Below the pieces are notes generated by a model. The model made no database searches. It was not told the DNA's origin and worked only from the letters and a program-made list of their open reading frames with translations. Both the position numbers and the translations under genes were made by a program. A DNA stretch of 64,000 nt from Timema cristinae (lineage: Eukaryota > Arthropoda > Insecta > Phasmatodea > Timematidae). The DNA is taken from positions 36,698,387-36,762,386 of the forward strand of contig JBCFYV010000012.1 in the NCBI GenBank assembly GCA_039000515.1, in the 5' to 3' direction. Positions 1-12,218 of this stretch are shown here, piece by piece (positions within the stretch are counted from its first letter, which is position 1; each line of letters begins with the position of its first letter).

Positions 1-1083
1 CGCAAATGGTCATCAAAAGATTTGCTGTAGACGCAGATATCATCAAGGTAGTTAAACACGAATTTGTATTTCAGGTCCGCCAAAATATGGTCTAAGACTC
101 TACTCAACGCTTGCCCCCCGCAACTTATCCCTAACGGCACTCGGTTGAATTCGTAGACTTGCCAGGCTGTGATAAACGCGGTAAATTTCTTAGACGACTC
201 TGAGAGAGCACATTGCAGAAAGCTCGCATTAAGGTCAATCAAGCTGTAATATTTGGCTCCGCCAAGATGTTGGAAGGCGGACTCTATGCTAGGCATGGGG
301 TATGGGTCGAACACTATTTTTTTATTAAGCTTTCTATAATCGACAATCAAGCGATGCCCATGACCTTTCCTGGGAATAATGAACGCAGGACTCGCGTATG
401 GGGATTTGGAGGGACGAATAACCTCCTTTCGTTCCAAGTCCATGATAAGATTTCTAAATATCTCGAGTTTGGGGGTGCACAGGAGTAGGGACCAGATCTA
501 ACAGGAATGTGGTCCTGCGCCACAATGTCGTACGGCAAAATGTCGCACTTGCCCCATCTGTCAGTGATGACGTCAGGGAATCGAGCTATCAAACGATCTA
601 TCGCTTCACGTTCCTCGACAATGGGGAACAACCTGCGAGGATGGTGCCCAACACAAAACGGAATAAACAAACTAGGTTCAAAACTAAAAGATATTCCTAA
701 GCGTCTCAGGTCAAGTTTGACTCCAGTCTCGAACATGAAGTCAGTCCCTAGAATAACATCTAAGGGAAGTTCTGGCATAACAAAGAATGGACGTTTCCAG
801 GCAAATCTTTCTATCTTAATAGAGAGCACTACTTTACAATCGACCAAGATAGTCTGCCCATTAGCCACGGCGTAAATCTTAGGACCTATCGACCTATAAT
901 CGATTTTTGTTTTACCCTCTAACTGGCGCAAGAACTCACGGCATATAAATGAGTGACTGGCTCCAGTATCTAAAAGAGCAACACAATCCTTTTGGGCTAC
1001 CTGGATCTGAACTACAGGAGTAGGAGCATGTGGTTTAATACAAGTGGGCACGACCGGACCACGACTACGAGCGCGCCCTATAA
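1..1083 (-). pseudogene. Ty3/gypsy pol, partial (protease and reverse transcriptase)
   Basis: This is the 5' part of a retrotransposon pol gene read on the minus strand; it runs off the left edge. The aspartic protease motif LLDTGASHSFI lies near 960-990. The reverse transcriptase follows, with IVDYRKLN, the motif A aspartate in SLIDLNASF, and the catalytic box YLDD near 30-45. The frame is open except for one frameshift around 465-480, in a run of C and A, which splits protease from RT. Pol lies in the -1 frame relative to gag and enters it at the slippery site at 1084-1090. RNase H and integrase would lie beyond the window. The near-intact frame suggests a fairly young copy. It is certainly Ty3/gypsy-like; the clade is not resolved. 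Confidence 0.88.
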
Positions 1084-1090
1084 GTTTCCC
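1046..1090 (-). other. Probable -1 ribosomal frameshift signal at the gag-pol junction
   Basis: On the minus strand the heptamer GGGAAAC (1084-1090) sits in the gag frame as G GGA AAC, the X XXY YYZ layout. A 5-nt spacer follows, then a 7-bp stem with one G-U pair, formed by 1072-1078 and 1046-1052, closing a loop of about 19 nt. The gag stop codon is at 1078-1080, just after the slippery site. A -1 shift leads directly into the open pol frame. A pseudoknot partner was not looked for in detail. Confidence 0.7.
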
Positions 1091-2142
1091 GATCTACACT
1101 GTCTCTGTACGTGACCCAGTCTTCTACACCGAAAACATCTCATGCGCGAGAGGTCGCGGGGCGCACGGTTGTCAGAACCCGAAGGCCTGAAGTTGTCCCT
1201 AGGAGTGTTAGCATCGCGATCGCCCGGTAGTACAGGCGCTAATGACAAGGCCGTATTCATAGGTTCGGGAGTTGAACCCGTGCGTCTGCGGTTTAATGCC
1301 GCCGGCGCATGCGCACTTAAATACTCCTGTTCGGCGAGCAGGGTGTTTTCAATCGAAGATGCTAGAGAGAAAAGTTCAAGTACCGTACAGGGCTTACATG
1401 TAAATACAAAATGTCGCCGGGTGAGGGGCGACACATTCTCAAGAATAATATCAACGATCTGACTTTCCCCCAGAGCACTATTGAGAACTTGAGCTGCCTC
1501 TGTGATAGATAAAACAAAATCTCTCAACGATTCGTGGGGATATTGAAACCTGTGAATAACTTCCTTACATAACCTTTCTCTAGCCCTACTGGGTAACAGC
1601 GCTTCTAAAATGAGGTCAGTAAGTGATCTCCAAGATAAACCATTTTGAATCCCACGGGAGAACAACTGGGTTAAAAAACCAGAAGTTTTGGCCAAACACA
1701 GAATCAAAAATTCACTATCACTCGCTAACTTTAGACAATATGCTCTGTTGATCTCAACCATAAATTTAAACAGAGTAGCGTGATCTTGACCGTCGCAAAC
1801 AGGGGTCCGATTCAAAATCTCCATAAGTACTTTGTTCTGACATTTAACTAGTGAAGGGGGTGGAGGAGGAGCGGTAGGCGCTAAAGGGGGTAGATTCCCA
1901 TCCTCAATCCTGTCCATACCCGAGTCAGTCTCAGCCCCCCCAGTCCCGCTAATCTCCCCACATAGCTTAGATCTGAGCTCACCCACAGTAGCATTGGGAG
2001 GGAAGGAGACGCCCCTTGAAGTCAGCTCAGCTGTCAACTCGTCCCGGCTCAGGCGGTAGACAGCAGTCTTAGATGTGGTCAAGGTGGACATGGCAGTTGC
2101 AGGAGTGGTCTCCATGGTCACGGAGTCATGAAACATAAACAA
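1078..2142 (-). CDS. Ty3/gypsy Gag with one CCHC zinc knuckle
   Basis: This is an intact 354-residue Gag polyprotein, the structural protein of the retrotransposon particle. The middle part (about residues 100-270) looks like a retrotransposon capsid. The C-terminus carries a canonical nucleocapsid knuckle, CFRCRRLGHVQRQC (C-x2-C-x4-H-x4-C), preceded by a basic, Arg-rich linker. A proline-rich stretch lies near residues 88-97. The ATG at 2142 is about 135 nt inside the inferred LTR edge, as expected for a leader. The stop at 1078-1080 lies right behind a slippery heptamer, so Pol is probably made as a Gag-Pol fusion. Confidence 0.85.
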   Translation of the reverse strand: MFMFHDSVTMETTPATAMSTLTTSKTAVYRLSRDELTAELTSRGVSFPPNATVGELRSKLCGEISGTGGAETDSGMDRIEDGNLPPLAPTAPPPPPSLVKCQNKVLMEILNRTPVCDGQDHATLFKFMVEINRAYCLKLASDSEFLILCLAKTSGFLTQLFSRGIQNGLSWRSLTDLILEALLPSRARERLCKEVIHRFQYPHESLRDFVLSITEAAQVLNSALGESQIVDIILENVSPLTRRHFVFTCKPCTVLELFSLASSIENTLLAEQEYLSAHAPAALNRRRTGSTPEPMNTALSLAPVLPGDRDANTPRDNFRPSGSDNRAPRDLSRMRCFRCRRLGHVQRQCRSGNL

Positions 2143-2277
2143 ACAAGAATCAGTACAATATCAATCATCCAACAATACTGCAGACAGGCGGACCCTATTT
2201 TCTCTCCTAACTATACCTAATATCCTATTAAGTGCCCCACTCAACTCTGCGAGAGCAGAGTGGCGCAGCTTCTCTCT

Positions 2278-3581
2278 TGTAACCCCCCCTTCATATGATT
2301 TGATAGGTTCAAATTACAATAAATAAAAGGTAGGTAAGTTACAAGAGAGTTTATTTTATTCTACAAACAACTAGCAAACATACAAGAGCGAGGCACTCTA
2401 GGAAAGTCGAGTGACTGGCCGATAAGGCCGAAGTAAACAATAAATAAAGGGGCAAGACCCCAAGTCGTTAAGAGAAAACAGAATGATTAATACCAACGTA
2501 GTCATAATTAAATTGACCCTCGCAGAAGGCGACTAACCTAGCAGGAAAGTTAAATACAAGTAATAGGTATAGGTCTACACGACCTGGCGATGCCGACACT
2601 ATATTGACATAAGTATGAAGTTTTATAATAGACTGCCATTGTAAGGCGCGACAGAGAAAATGATTTACCTAAACCTAACCTGTTACAATAGATCCCAATC
2701 AAATTAGTTCAATCTAATTATTATTATTGTAATAACCAATGTGCTGGGTGCACGGGCTCGCGCCCCCCGAGTTGAGTAACAATTTAAAAAGAATCACAAT
2801 CGTAACAAATCTTTAACTTTTAGCAAGCAGAACAACTATTTTAAAATAAGTTACACGTTAAACAGAAATAATTAGCGCCCCAAGATGGCGACATGCTAAA
2901 GTTCCATTAGCGCCCCAAGATGGCGCCATGCTAAAGTTCCAACCCGTCCGTGAGGCGGACACAACGTTAAGTACAAAGAAAAAAGCTAGCGCATAAACCA
3001 TAATGGCTGACAGGCAAATCCTGCAGTCTCAGAGAAATATAGCTATTAGTAATCATGATTTATATTTAAAGTTGAAACTTAAATTTTGAACAATTTAACC
3101 CAAACATAATTTAGAAAACGTCGAACAACGACCTACGTCTAAATCTAAGACAAGTGTCTCACCTAATCGAGTGCAGAGAAATGAGTGACATCACTACACA
3201 GTCCAGCCGTTATATACTGTACAAAGTCAATCACGTGTTCACAAACGGCGGGAATCACACTGGGACGAAGGGAGAGGGGTGTACGTTGCTTCGACAGAAA
3301 TCTCGATTATTCTCGTGATAATTTCAAATCACGCGCCGGTGGATGAGTCTTGTTTCACTTGAACACAACCGTCGGCGCATACGGGTTAGCGCATCTTGAT
3401 GTTCAATTGTCCGAGTCTTGCTCTAATCGGGCCTCGAGCCACGGGCGGTCAGTAAGCCGCGTGATGTTGAGTGGAGTTGAGTGCGCGTGTTTCATGAAGT
3501 CGAGATCCAGCCCAGTCAAAGGGGACCAGATCAGGTGAGCCAGATCGTCCATGTTTGCATTATGTCTGTGACAACGTCACA
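2278..3581 (-). repeat. Probable 5' LTR of the minus-strand gypsy element (about 1.3 kb)
   Basis: The segment lies directly upstream of gag. On the minus strand it begins TGTGAC and ends GTTACA, a plausible TG...CA pair with short inverted termini. An AATAAA-type signal lies near 2350-2362 on the minus strand, where R/U5 would be. It contains a 35-bp tandem duplication (2871-2940). Only one LTR is visible, so the borders cannot be checked against a second copy. I could not identify a convincing primer-binding site. Confidence 0.5.
2871..2940. repeat. Two tandem 35-bp repeats inside the LTR
   Basis: Copies at 2871-2905 and 2906-2940 differ at one base. Each contains CCCCAAGATGGCG, which resembles the YY1/Pho-type core AAGATGGCG, and the second continues into a small palindrome, TGGCGCCA. 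They could be a duplicated protein-binding site in the LTR regulatory region; this is inference. Confidence 0.7.
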
Positions 3582-3589
3582 ACCTCATC

Positions 3590-4990
3590 GGAACAATTTT
3601 TATTTTTTTTATTTGTATCTCAAATTGTTCTATAGCTTTCTCCAAATATAAGCTATCAATACCACGCACTTGGGTTTGATTTTTAAAAATGTCCACGTGT
3701 GGCATGATTAAATGAAATTTTTTCAGCCAATACATTAATTCTGAGCTATTTAAATGGTTCAGTCAGCCACGTGCCTCATTTAGTGTTTTCGAATCTACTT
3801 CATAAGAGTCTATGATTTTTTCAAAGGATTCCTTAAATGAGTTTTGTAGTCAAATAAAGTATTGACTGTTCTGCTTTTAAAATTCCAGTGAGTTGGAACC
3901 GCTCGTGGTAACCTTTTCTTAACAATTTCGTCAATGAACATGGTTCTTTTAGGTGAGTGGGGAAAAAAATTAAGAGAATACTTGTAAATTAGCAAAAAAT
4001 ATCTTCACTTTTTGGTTACATTGCTCTGCTTGTTGAATAATTTGGTTAAATTGATGTGCATAGCCATGTACAAAATAGCCATTTTTATATATTTGTTTGA
4101 TTAATAAATGAACGTCATTATTTTTTTCATTCATAGCGGCTGAACCAACGTAACTCTGTGCAACTAATTGTGTGTGTCCGAATATTTAATTTAGTTTGAA
4201 GTTCATCTAATATAACCTTTTATAAAATTGGTGCTGTGAATCTAGATGGTTTGATAAAAGACCAAAATCGGTCATAAATTGGCCCATAAAAAACGTATCT
4301 AATTATAATTACAATTTTTTGTTGATTGGAAAAATCAAAGTCTCATCAGGTTCGAATGTAATAAAATTTGCTGAATTTATCTGAGCCTTTACTTCAGTTT
4401 GATAAACTTGAAACATTGAATCCAAATTTCATTTTGGATGGTTTTGGAGGTACTTTTAAATACATTTTATTCTTTAAACTGCAATGCAAGAGCAGAGTCT
4501 AGCTCAGCTGCAAAATCAATTAAACCTAAGTAAATACCACAATTATCAGAAGTAACCCTCTCCTCATGACCACGTAAAACTAATTCAAAAGCCCCATTAA
4601 TTTAATACACATTATTAAATGACGTAATATGTATCTGTTGTCGACGTTTACGTTGTGATTTGGTTTTTTCTGAACATACACACTACTTAATTGCTCCCAA
4701 ATATCTATTTTGCCCAACACATTGTAGTCCACTGCTGCATTTAAATAATTTAATGATTGCTCACGCTTCTTAGCTCTTTCTGATAAAGTTTTAAATCAGA
4801 AAAAACACCTTTAATTCATGTAGAAGATCCTTCCTTTGAAAGCAAACAAAAGAAACAGAATAATATATTAGTCACTTCACACCCGCACATCCACTTATAT
4901 TTATTATAAATGCTTTTATTAAAATGTCTATGATAGGTGCGTGAATTATTCGATTATAATATTTAAAATTGGCATTGGCCTGCCTTTATT
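3590..4990 (-). pseudogene. hAT-type transposase remnant (DUF4371 / ZMYM1-like)
   Basis: On the minus strand, separate open stretches match the order of a DUF4371-type hAT transposase. They include LVLRGHEERVTSDNCG near 4545-4605, a QSY...AMNEKN block near 4120-4155, GYFVHGYAHQFNQIIQQAEQ near 4030-4085, and an LPRAVPTHWNFKSRTVNTL block near 3850-3905. Stops and frameshifts lie between all of them. The C-terminal end stops at about 3590, where the gypsy LTR begins, so the LTR element probably inserted into this gene. No TIRs or target duplication were identified. Confidence 0.72.
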
Positions 4991-5049
4991 CTGAATTAAA
5001 AGCTTTTCATCAAAACTAATGTTATTTTGAATAATGTACTGCACAGAAT

Positions 5050-6345
5050 TAATTTCGTAATTCATTTTTTAAACATTCGAACCGTTGAACTAAGAACGGT
5101 AAGAAATTAGCCTACAGTTTTAAACATTCGCGCGGGATTAATTGGTTACAAAACATGCGGGTTAACTGTTTCCGGAGATGGTCTGAAAATGTGAAGCTTA
5201 ACCTTGAATGAACTACTTTACAGTGGATGGGGATGCGAGCAGAAATGAATAAAATATGTTATTTCTACGGCCGGCATTACACTATCATATTTTTCTTATA
5301 TCAAAGAAATATCAAAAATTATTTTAATCAAATATAATTTATGATAAAATATTTGATTCCGTCTTTAATAAAAGATGTAATATCATAAAACATCGCATTT
5401 CTTTAAAGGTTTCTACAATTACAGTATTATGTTATTACTAAAATGAGTTCGAATGTTTTAATTTTATGTGCATAGGCTGTGAGTTAGAATGTATAATCTA
5501 GTTTCTGTTAAAAATTAATAGAAGAAAGCCTGTGAAACAATTTTAAAAAAAACAATTATGTCAATCACCTTCACACCTGCTTAATCAATTTGTGAAAAAT
5601 TACAGCCAATCTTCTTTCTCTTTTCTCTTAATAATTTTTAAGCATTTGAACAAATTACAAAGCTCTACCTCAAATATAGCTAAGCTATTAAGGTGAGTGT
5701 GTTGTTAATTTTATTTTTTTAAATCTTAATATCTTAATATTGGATTTAATATTTAGGTGTTAATTCTTTATTTATAAATAATTATTAAGATATTTCATTT
5801 TGAACTACTATATTTTTAAAAACTAAAAATACAATTTGTTGAAAAATGCCCCTAGGATATTTGCACCCTAAATTCATATATATTATTAACTGTCTTTCAC
5901 GTCCAGGTTAATCTTTCAGTTGTCATTTTCTTTGATAAAACCTAGAGCTTGTTCTATAGCGTAAATCTTTGAGCAAATATGTATTACATTTGATAAAAAG
6001 ATATTTGACGATTCGTCAAAGTTACATCACATGTCCTTAACAAAGAAATGTGACAGTATAATATCTGTTTTCCCAGTGAACCATCCCCCCTCCCCTCCAG
6101 TGACGTGCATTCTATACTCCAAACAAGACACCTCTATCTCCAAGCTTCTACTCACGGGGGAAAACTCAAATAGCGCCCCATTTAGACTCGCTCAGAGCTG
6201 TTCTTAGCATCCCGTCCCTTCTCTCTCCTTCCTCATGTCCGCCATGACTTGGGGAACATTCAATACTTTGTCCCAATCGGGAAGATAGTTGCTTTGTCGG
6301 GGGTTTTCATCAGCAATTTTAAATGTCATAATTATTATAAGAAAA
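5050..6345. other. No gene or clear element seen
   Basis: AT-rich sequence with many stops in all frames. A short C-rich patch lies near 6080-6230. I see no coding similarity, TIR or tRNA-like head. Confidence 0.5.
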
Positions 6346-6349
6346 ACTA

Positions 6350-8785
6350 GAAAAAGTTTATTTTAATTTGCGTCTTGGTCTGTATGAGTTGCATATTTAT
6401 TTGCATGCAGTAGGTTTTCTTGACTCTGCTCCTCTGCTTCATGAAAAACTTCATCGCATTCACTGTTCTCTACCTTAACAGGTAGTTGAGGGTTTAAGGT
6501 AATTTGGAACTCAACTGCTGGCAAGGAGTCTTCTTGTTGATTTGACTTTTCATTGAATGTGACATTTCTGAATAGGATTGTTCTTTTTGTTTAAGGAATG
6601 TATGGATGTAATTTGTTGACTCAGCCTGTAGCCAACTAAAATTAGTTTCTTTGCCTTTTGGTCTAATTTTGTTCGTCATTGATTTGGTATATGAACATAG
6701 GTGTCTGATACTTAGATTCCTATGTACGAAAAGCACGGTTACTTTCTAGTTTATATCTCATACGGTGTCTTGTTTTGTGTTTGTTTGGATGTCATACGTT
6801 TTATAATATAGACTGACATACCCCCAGTTTCAACCCACGGGTCTAGAAGTAACTTTTCTGAGTGCAATATTGTTCGCACACTTTCCACTATTGTTCTGTT
6901 ATCTCTTTCTGCCTTTCCGTTCTGCTGAGGTGTATACGGGGCTATATTCTCGACCTGGATTCCACGTTTTGAGAGATATTCAAGCATGCATTTATTAAAT
7001 ATTCTCTCCTAATTTCCGTCCTCAATCTCTTCAATGTGTTCTCGATTTTTTTGTACCAACCATTCATATTATTTTAATCTATTGAGTTGGTCAGGTTTGT
7101 GTTTAATGAAGTATATCATTCTAAACCAGATCTGTCATCTTTAAATGTCAGGAAGAATCTTACGCCTCCAACTGATTCTACTTTCATTGGTCCACAAACA
7201 TCACTGTGGAAATACTCAACCCGCTTGGAAGGTTTGCTGAATTCTGGTTTTGTGAATGGATTGACATATGATTAGTCTAGTTGACATATCTCGCAGAAAA
7301 TAACTTTGGTGTCCCCCAGCTTTAATTCTTCTGTTGATCGTTCCTCTGCCATTTTCTTTATTGTTTGCTGATCAACATGACCCAACCACTCATACTCAAC
7401 TTTGATTCCCAGCTGAGATACATTTCCTTCATTATCCTAGACTTTTCTGAAAAACATTCGGTAAATGGCATTACTCTGTTTGACACCTTGTGCAGCAACA
7501 CTCAAGTCTTTAGGCAATATCACAGCACTCTTTCTTTTTAATCGCACTTCATATTTGTTGGTTGTGAGAGCATCTAAAGAAAACAGATTTTTCCGTAAAG
7601 ATGGCACATACAATACGTTTGGTATCTGTTCCTTTTTCCAGACACCATTTACCGGTTTCTCAATTCCAACAGTGCCAGTGCACTCTGCTGTACATATACC
7701 GTCGTCTCCTAGGCGTACCGTTTTACCCTTACTTGGTGGGTAGTTCCTTAGTCAGTCTCTTCAGAAGGTGATAAGTCTTGATGCCCGCTATTGGTAAGCC
7801 AAACATCCTTTGTATCCTTACTCAATAGATAATTCACCTGGCCACTTGTAGGTAACAGATCATCACTGTGTAGGTATGGATTAAACTGTTCTTATCACTG
7901 TCAGCACTTGTAGCAACTAATGTATATGCACTAGAATTTTCCTATTCACTTTCATTTTCACCATTGTTACTATCAGCTCGTAGTCTTTTTTTTATTATTA
8001 TTATTTTAAAATATGTCCTTTCTTTTACAATAATAACATTCAACTTCTGACCATGGTCATGGTTTTACATACAGACCACTTAGGCTTGGAGCCTTTTTCT
8101 CCTCTTTTGTCATCATGACAGCTAGAGCATTGTCAATGACATCATCTTTAGAAAGTCTTCTTTCTTCTTTTTGAACTTTTCTTGGAAAGTGTATATTGTT
8201 TGCGATTCAGGCACAACGTTGACACATGCTCTTATCAAAGCACTATATTTTCCTGGTAGACAGACATCCCAAAATCTTCACCATGATGGTTGAGTTTGAC
8301 TGTTTCTCGTTTTGGTCGCTAAGTTGTTGTGCCATATTCTGAATTTTAGTGACATGTTGTACTACAGAGTTATTGATTTACATTTTTTATTAATTCATTT
8401 TTTGCAAGAGTAGTCATTTATTTGACGCAGAGTTTTGTTCGTATATTGCGCCTAACTTTTCCCACATCTCTTTCGCAATCGTACATGTAGTCAAACATGA
8501 TAGTTGGGAGTAATCCATAACTGTGGATTTGAGAAACATTGCCTTGGCATTCTCTTTTATCCATGCTTTCCGTTAAGTAGTGTTTGTTGCTTCATTACCC
8601 GGTATTACACGTTCCCCATTGACAATATTGTAGATGTATTGTGGTACTAGTAGTGAAATCCTCTGAAATTTACATAATTGAAAATTAGTTTCATCAAATT
8701 TCTTCATTGATTTTGTCATGGATTCATTTTTCTTTGTCTTCCGTTTGGGCACACAATGGTAGCCGGACGAACAAGATAGCATACC
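6350..8785 (-). pseudogene. Ty1/copia Gag-Pol remnant lacking reverse transcriptase
   Basis: Read on the minus strand. A Gag-like start (KFDETNFQLCKF, then NIVNGERVIPGNEATN) lies at 8573-8740. A degraded CCHC-like region is near 7995-8040. The protease site reads WLTNSG near 7785-7800, where copia proteins have D-S-G, so the catalytic Asp is lost. The integrase core ends with PYTPQQNGKAERDNRT near 6880-6935. A copia-type IN/RT linker (KLDQKAKK, LVGY) follows to about 6600. Many frameshifts and stops are present. The RT and RNase H domains are absent beyond about 6350, so the copy is both truncated and decayed. Confidence 0.8.
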
Positions 8786-9054
8786 GACTTAATTAATTCC
8801 CCACGGGTGTTTCTGACTGCGTTAGTAAGATCTATTAATTGTCTAGGCTATCTAGTTTTCTATATCTAGGCCCATACCCTGTTAGAAGCTATGTAATAGA
8901 TAGCCTAGATATTGCACATATCAAATATAATACAGATGTATTTTCACAAAGACAAAATCATACACGATTTAACATACGCACGATGCTTACTTTATATTAA
9001 ACACAGAGACTAAGCGCTTAGCTATCTATCGTTTGTCTTTTCCTTACCATTTAC

Positions 9055-9445
9055 AATGTGCTCCACTAGATGGTGCCACCAAGCCTAGATACGAAAAATA
9101 ACTTATTCTAACAAGAGACCATCTTTGCAATCTACGTGCTGTAATTTGGAATATGCCTTTCTGCTCTCCAAAAATAGCCAATAAGAGCTTATGATCTGTA
9201 TTTATGATCAATATATGCCCGGCTAGATATTGATAAAATTTACGTACTAGCCAAAGCTTCTTTATTAAAAGTGAATAATTTTGTTCTGGCTTTTGCAGTA
9301 CCCTTGAAGCATGTGGTATCGATCTTTCTTGTCCCCCAGGCTCCACGTACATTAAAACTTCTTCGATTCCATATTGTGAAGCATCACATTCTAACTTAAT
9401 GTCCTTCTTAGGATCAAAATGGGTCTGATTTCTGTCCGAAGCCAT
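9055..9445 (-). pseudogene. Isolated Ty3/gypsy RNase H fragment
   Basis: A 133-codon open stretch matches the RNase H part of gypsy Pol: KLECDASQYGI, QYLAGHILIINTDHKLLLAIF and ARRLQRW. The small gap between PEQNYS and the next block looks like an internal deletion. Neither RT upstream nor integrase downstream can be seen, so this is a stand-alone fragment. Its sequence differs from both other gypsy elements here, so it is probably a third lineage. Confidence 0.82.
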
Positions 9446-9449
9446 TTAC

Positions 9450-12200
9450 TTGCACCCTACCTTATAGGAATATAAAAAGGGGGAGGGGGTGCAAATTTAC
9501 AGAGTAGACATAGCGGGGTAGGTAAAAAAGTATTAAGCACATACAATACACAATGCTTTAATGGATTAGAGGGTGTTTACAAGGTTTTGGTAGTCAAATA
9601 GCTTCATGACTGAAAGGACGAACAACTCCCATTACACTTAGAATACTCAATTACGTATGGATTAAATTTCTTAACTGAGTGGTCTGACAGTGTCAGTTAA
9701 ATTACGAGTACGTCCTGCCCTCCATCCTGGGGAGATAACCATATTCTACCAATTATTAGATTTAAATGTCATAATTGGGAATCCATTGTATTAGTTGTGG
9801 CTACCCAACACTGAGTACATTAAAACATAGACAAGAAAGATGTACATTAGTTCGGTTTTGAAGCCTGCTAGAACGTGACTTAAGTAGCCCGCCTACGGGG
9901 ATAGAAAACAAGAGAACACCGTGAGCAACTAAGGTATCGTGCCTATGTGACACGCCCATATGATCAGGCAGCAACAAAGTTAAAGAGCTAACAGGCCATC
10001 TTTATTCACCAATACTACTAAACCCTTCTAAATTTTAAATTTTGAGTGGGTAGACTCCTTCGATAATTAACGATAGAGATCAGTTCGAATTGTTTGTGTC
10101 TCGAATGGTCTCAAATGATTGAAAAATATCAAACGTGAAAATCAAAAAGGAAAGGTCCTCGAGATGCTCAAAAGCACACTCAGGAATGCGGGTCCTGATG
10201 TAAACAAAGCCACTATACACTGAATTTGATACTGAACGGACTTCAATGGTATCCTTTCACTAGATAGTCACTCATATGTTTTGAATTAAACTTGTTTGAA
10301 AAAAAAAGGCGTTAGAAAAATATCTTAAACTAAACTTATCCCTTCATTTAATTTAGAAATTATACTTTAAGCTTGCAAGCACTATTCGAATACCAACAAA
10401 CTCCTGACTCAGCATTGAGGAACTCCATAGTAAAATACATATCACATGTTAACGTCAAGTCAGTAATGGTAGGTCGACATTTCATCTCCGCAGCGTTAAG
10501 CGGTGGCTGTGAGTGTTGAGTGCTTACCTTCTATTTATGGCGTTTATTGAGTCTGTTCCAAGTTTTGTTAAACATAAAACAGGAAATTTAAAAGTATTTA
10601 AAAAAAATTCATAGTGACCTACTTTGCTATGATACTGACTATACATGGTCGCGCCTATTTATAGTACTGGTAATCCACCAATCATGTAGATCCTTCGCGT
10701 AGTGATAAGGAAATGTTTACTTCCGGTTTCAGGTTAGGATGATCAAATAATATATACAATAGCCTAAATAATTGCCATTTTTTATGGTAGTGAAAATGAA
10801 CAAATTGATTGTTGCGATTACTTAAAAAATATTTTGATTTCTCACACAATAATGGAGATAGAATCAAAAAAAACCAAGTCAGTTTAGTTTTCAAAGCTAT
10901 TTCTAACGCTGAAGGAAAAATCTACCACCTCCCCCATTATCCTCCAAAAAAAGTAATCATGTTACTTAATGTCACAATTCCTCTAAACTCATAGCTCTAT
11001 CATATCAATTTGATCGTGATGGGACAACAGATAATATTACTGGGTGGGTGATGGAATAAATCACATCCACTATTACTAAAAAGAGTTCTACAGGTATCAG
11101 TACCTACTTGGGCCCGTCCTCTATCGACTACTGGGTCATTCTCAAAATAACGTCATATTTACTGTCCTGTTACTTTAAAGCTTGTTCCTTACTTACTAAT
11201 TATTACTTATTATTACTTAATAATCATACTTAAAATATAAATTGAATTGATTACTTTCAATTTACTTAAAATCTATGAAAACTTTATTCATAAAAAATAC
11301 TGAAGTGTGCGCAATCTCCCCTCCGTATACCGTCTGGCCATAAAAGTTTCAATTTGCGTTATGTAATAGAAATCAATGGATTAAAAAACAAAAAATATCC
11401 AAATATATATTTAATGAAAGGGAATACAGAAAAAAAACTAGAAATAACGATTTAAAATTTTAAGAGTTCAATATTAGTAAAATATATATTTTTTAAACGT
11501 TCATCAAAGCTTTATCATCTCCATGGACACAGCTAAATTACATTAATTTAAGTTTGCACAGTTGGCATCCCTCTTTTTTGTTGGAAAAACCAAGAATAAG
11601 AAGCCATTTTGTTTGTGTTTAGGTTGATAGTGTTTTTTAAGCAAAGTTATTTGTTATTTTTTGTAAAGATCATCTCATAACCTCAATGTTCAAGTAAAAC
11701 CGGTTAAAAATAGATGTATAAGCATTTTTATTACTAAAAAATTAATATAATCTGTTAAATTGTCAACAAATACCTGCAATATTATTTGTGACCTCAAAAC
11801 TGAGCAAACATGAAAGCAAAATGCGTGTTTTCTTCACCTCCGTGAACATCACCTCCGTGGGTAGTTCATGTCCACGAAGTGGACATATGTACACTGAAGT
11901 GAATAAATACATGGATTTTCTTGATTCAAAATAATGCTATTAAAATTATTTTGTCTCATTGGCGCTGGACTATACTCTAATTAATTAAGTAATGTCAAAT
12001 TGACACCAGGGTGTTTAGTATTTCTCACTACCCCCTAAGCACTAGATGTTTTAATAACTTTTTTACCTTGTAACTGCTCTGTAAAATATAATAAAAACGT
12101 TCAGCATCTAAAAAATTTAATATTTTTTCTTTAAAAATCAGAGATTTTTTTTAAGAGTGTACAACCTCCTATTAAAGATTTAAGTGAGACAAATAATCAT
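9450..12200. other. No gene seen; AT-rich intergenic DNA
   Basis: No coding or transposon similarity was recognised. A short palindrome, GTCCACGAAGTGGAC, lies at 11870-11884 beside a repeated CACCTCCGTG (about 11836-11859). It may be the core of a small foldback element, but I could not define its ends. Confidence 0.5.
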
Positions 12201-12218
12201 ACTATTTTTAAAAGCAAA

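Noticed and set aside
1142..1462. Open frame on the + strand across the gypsy gag
   Set aside because: Antisense shadow of Gag without independent similarity or start context.
2241..2277. Primer-binding site next to the inferred 5' LTR at 2278
   Set aside because: On the sense (minus) strand no TGG-starting match to a tRNA 3' end lies directly at the LTR edge, so I do not report one.
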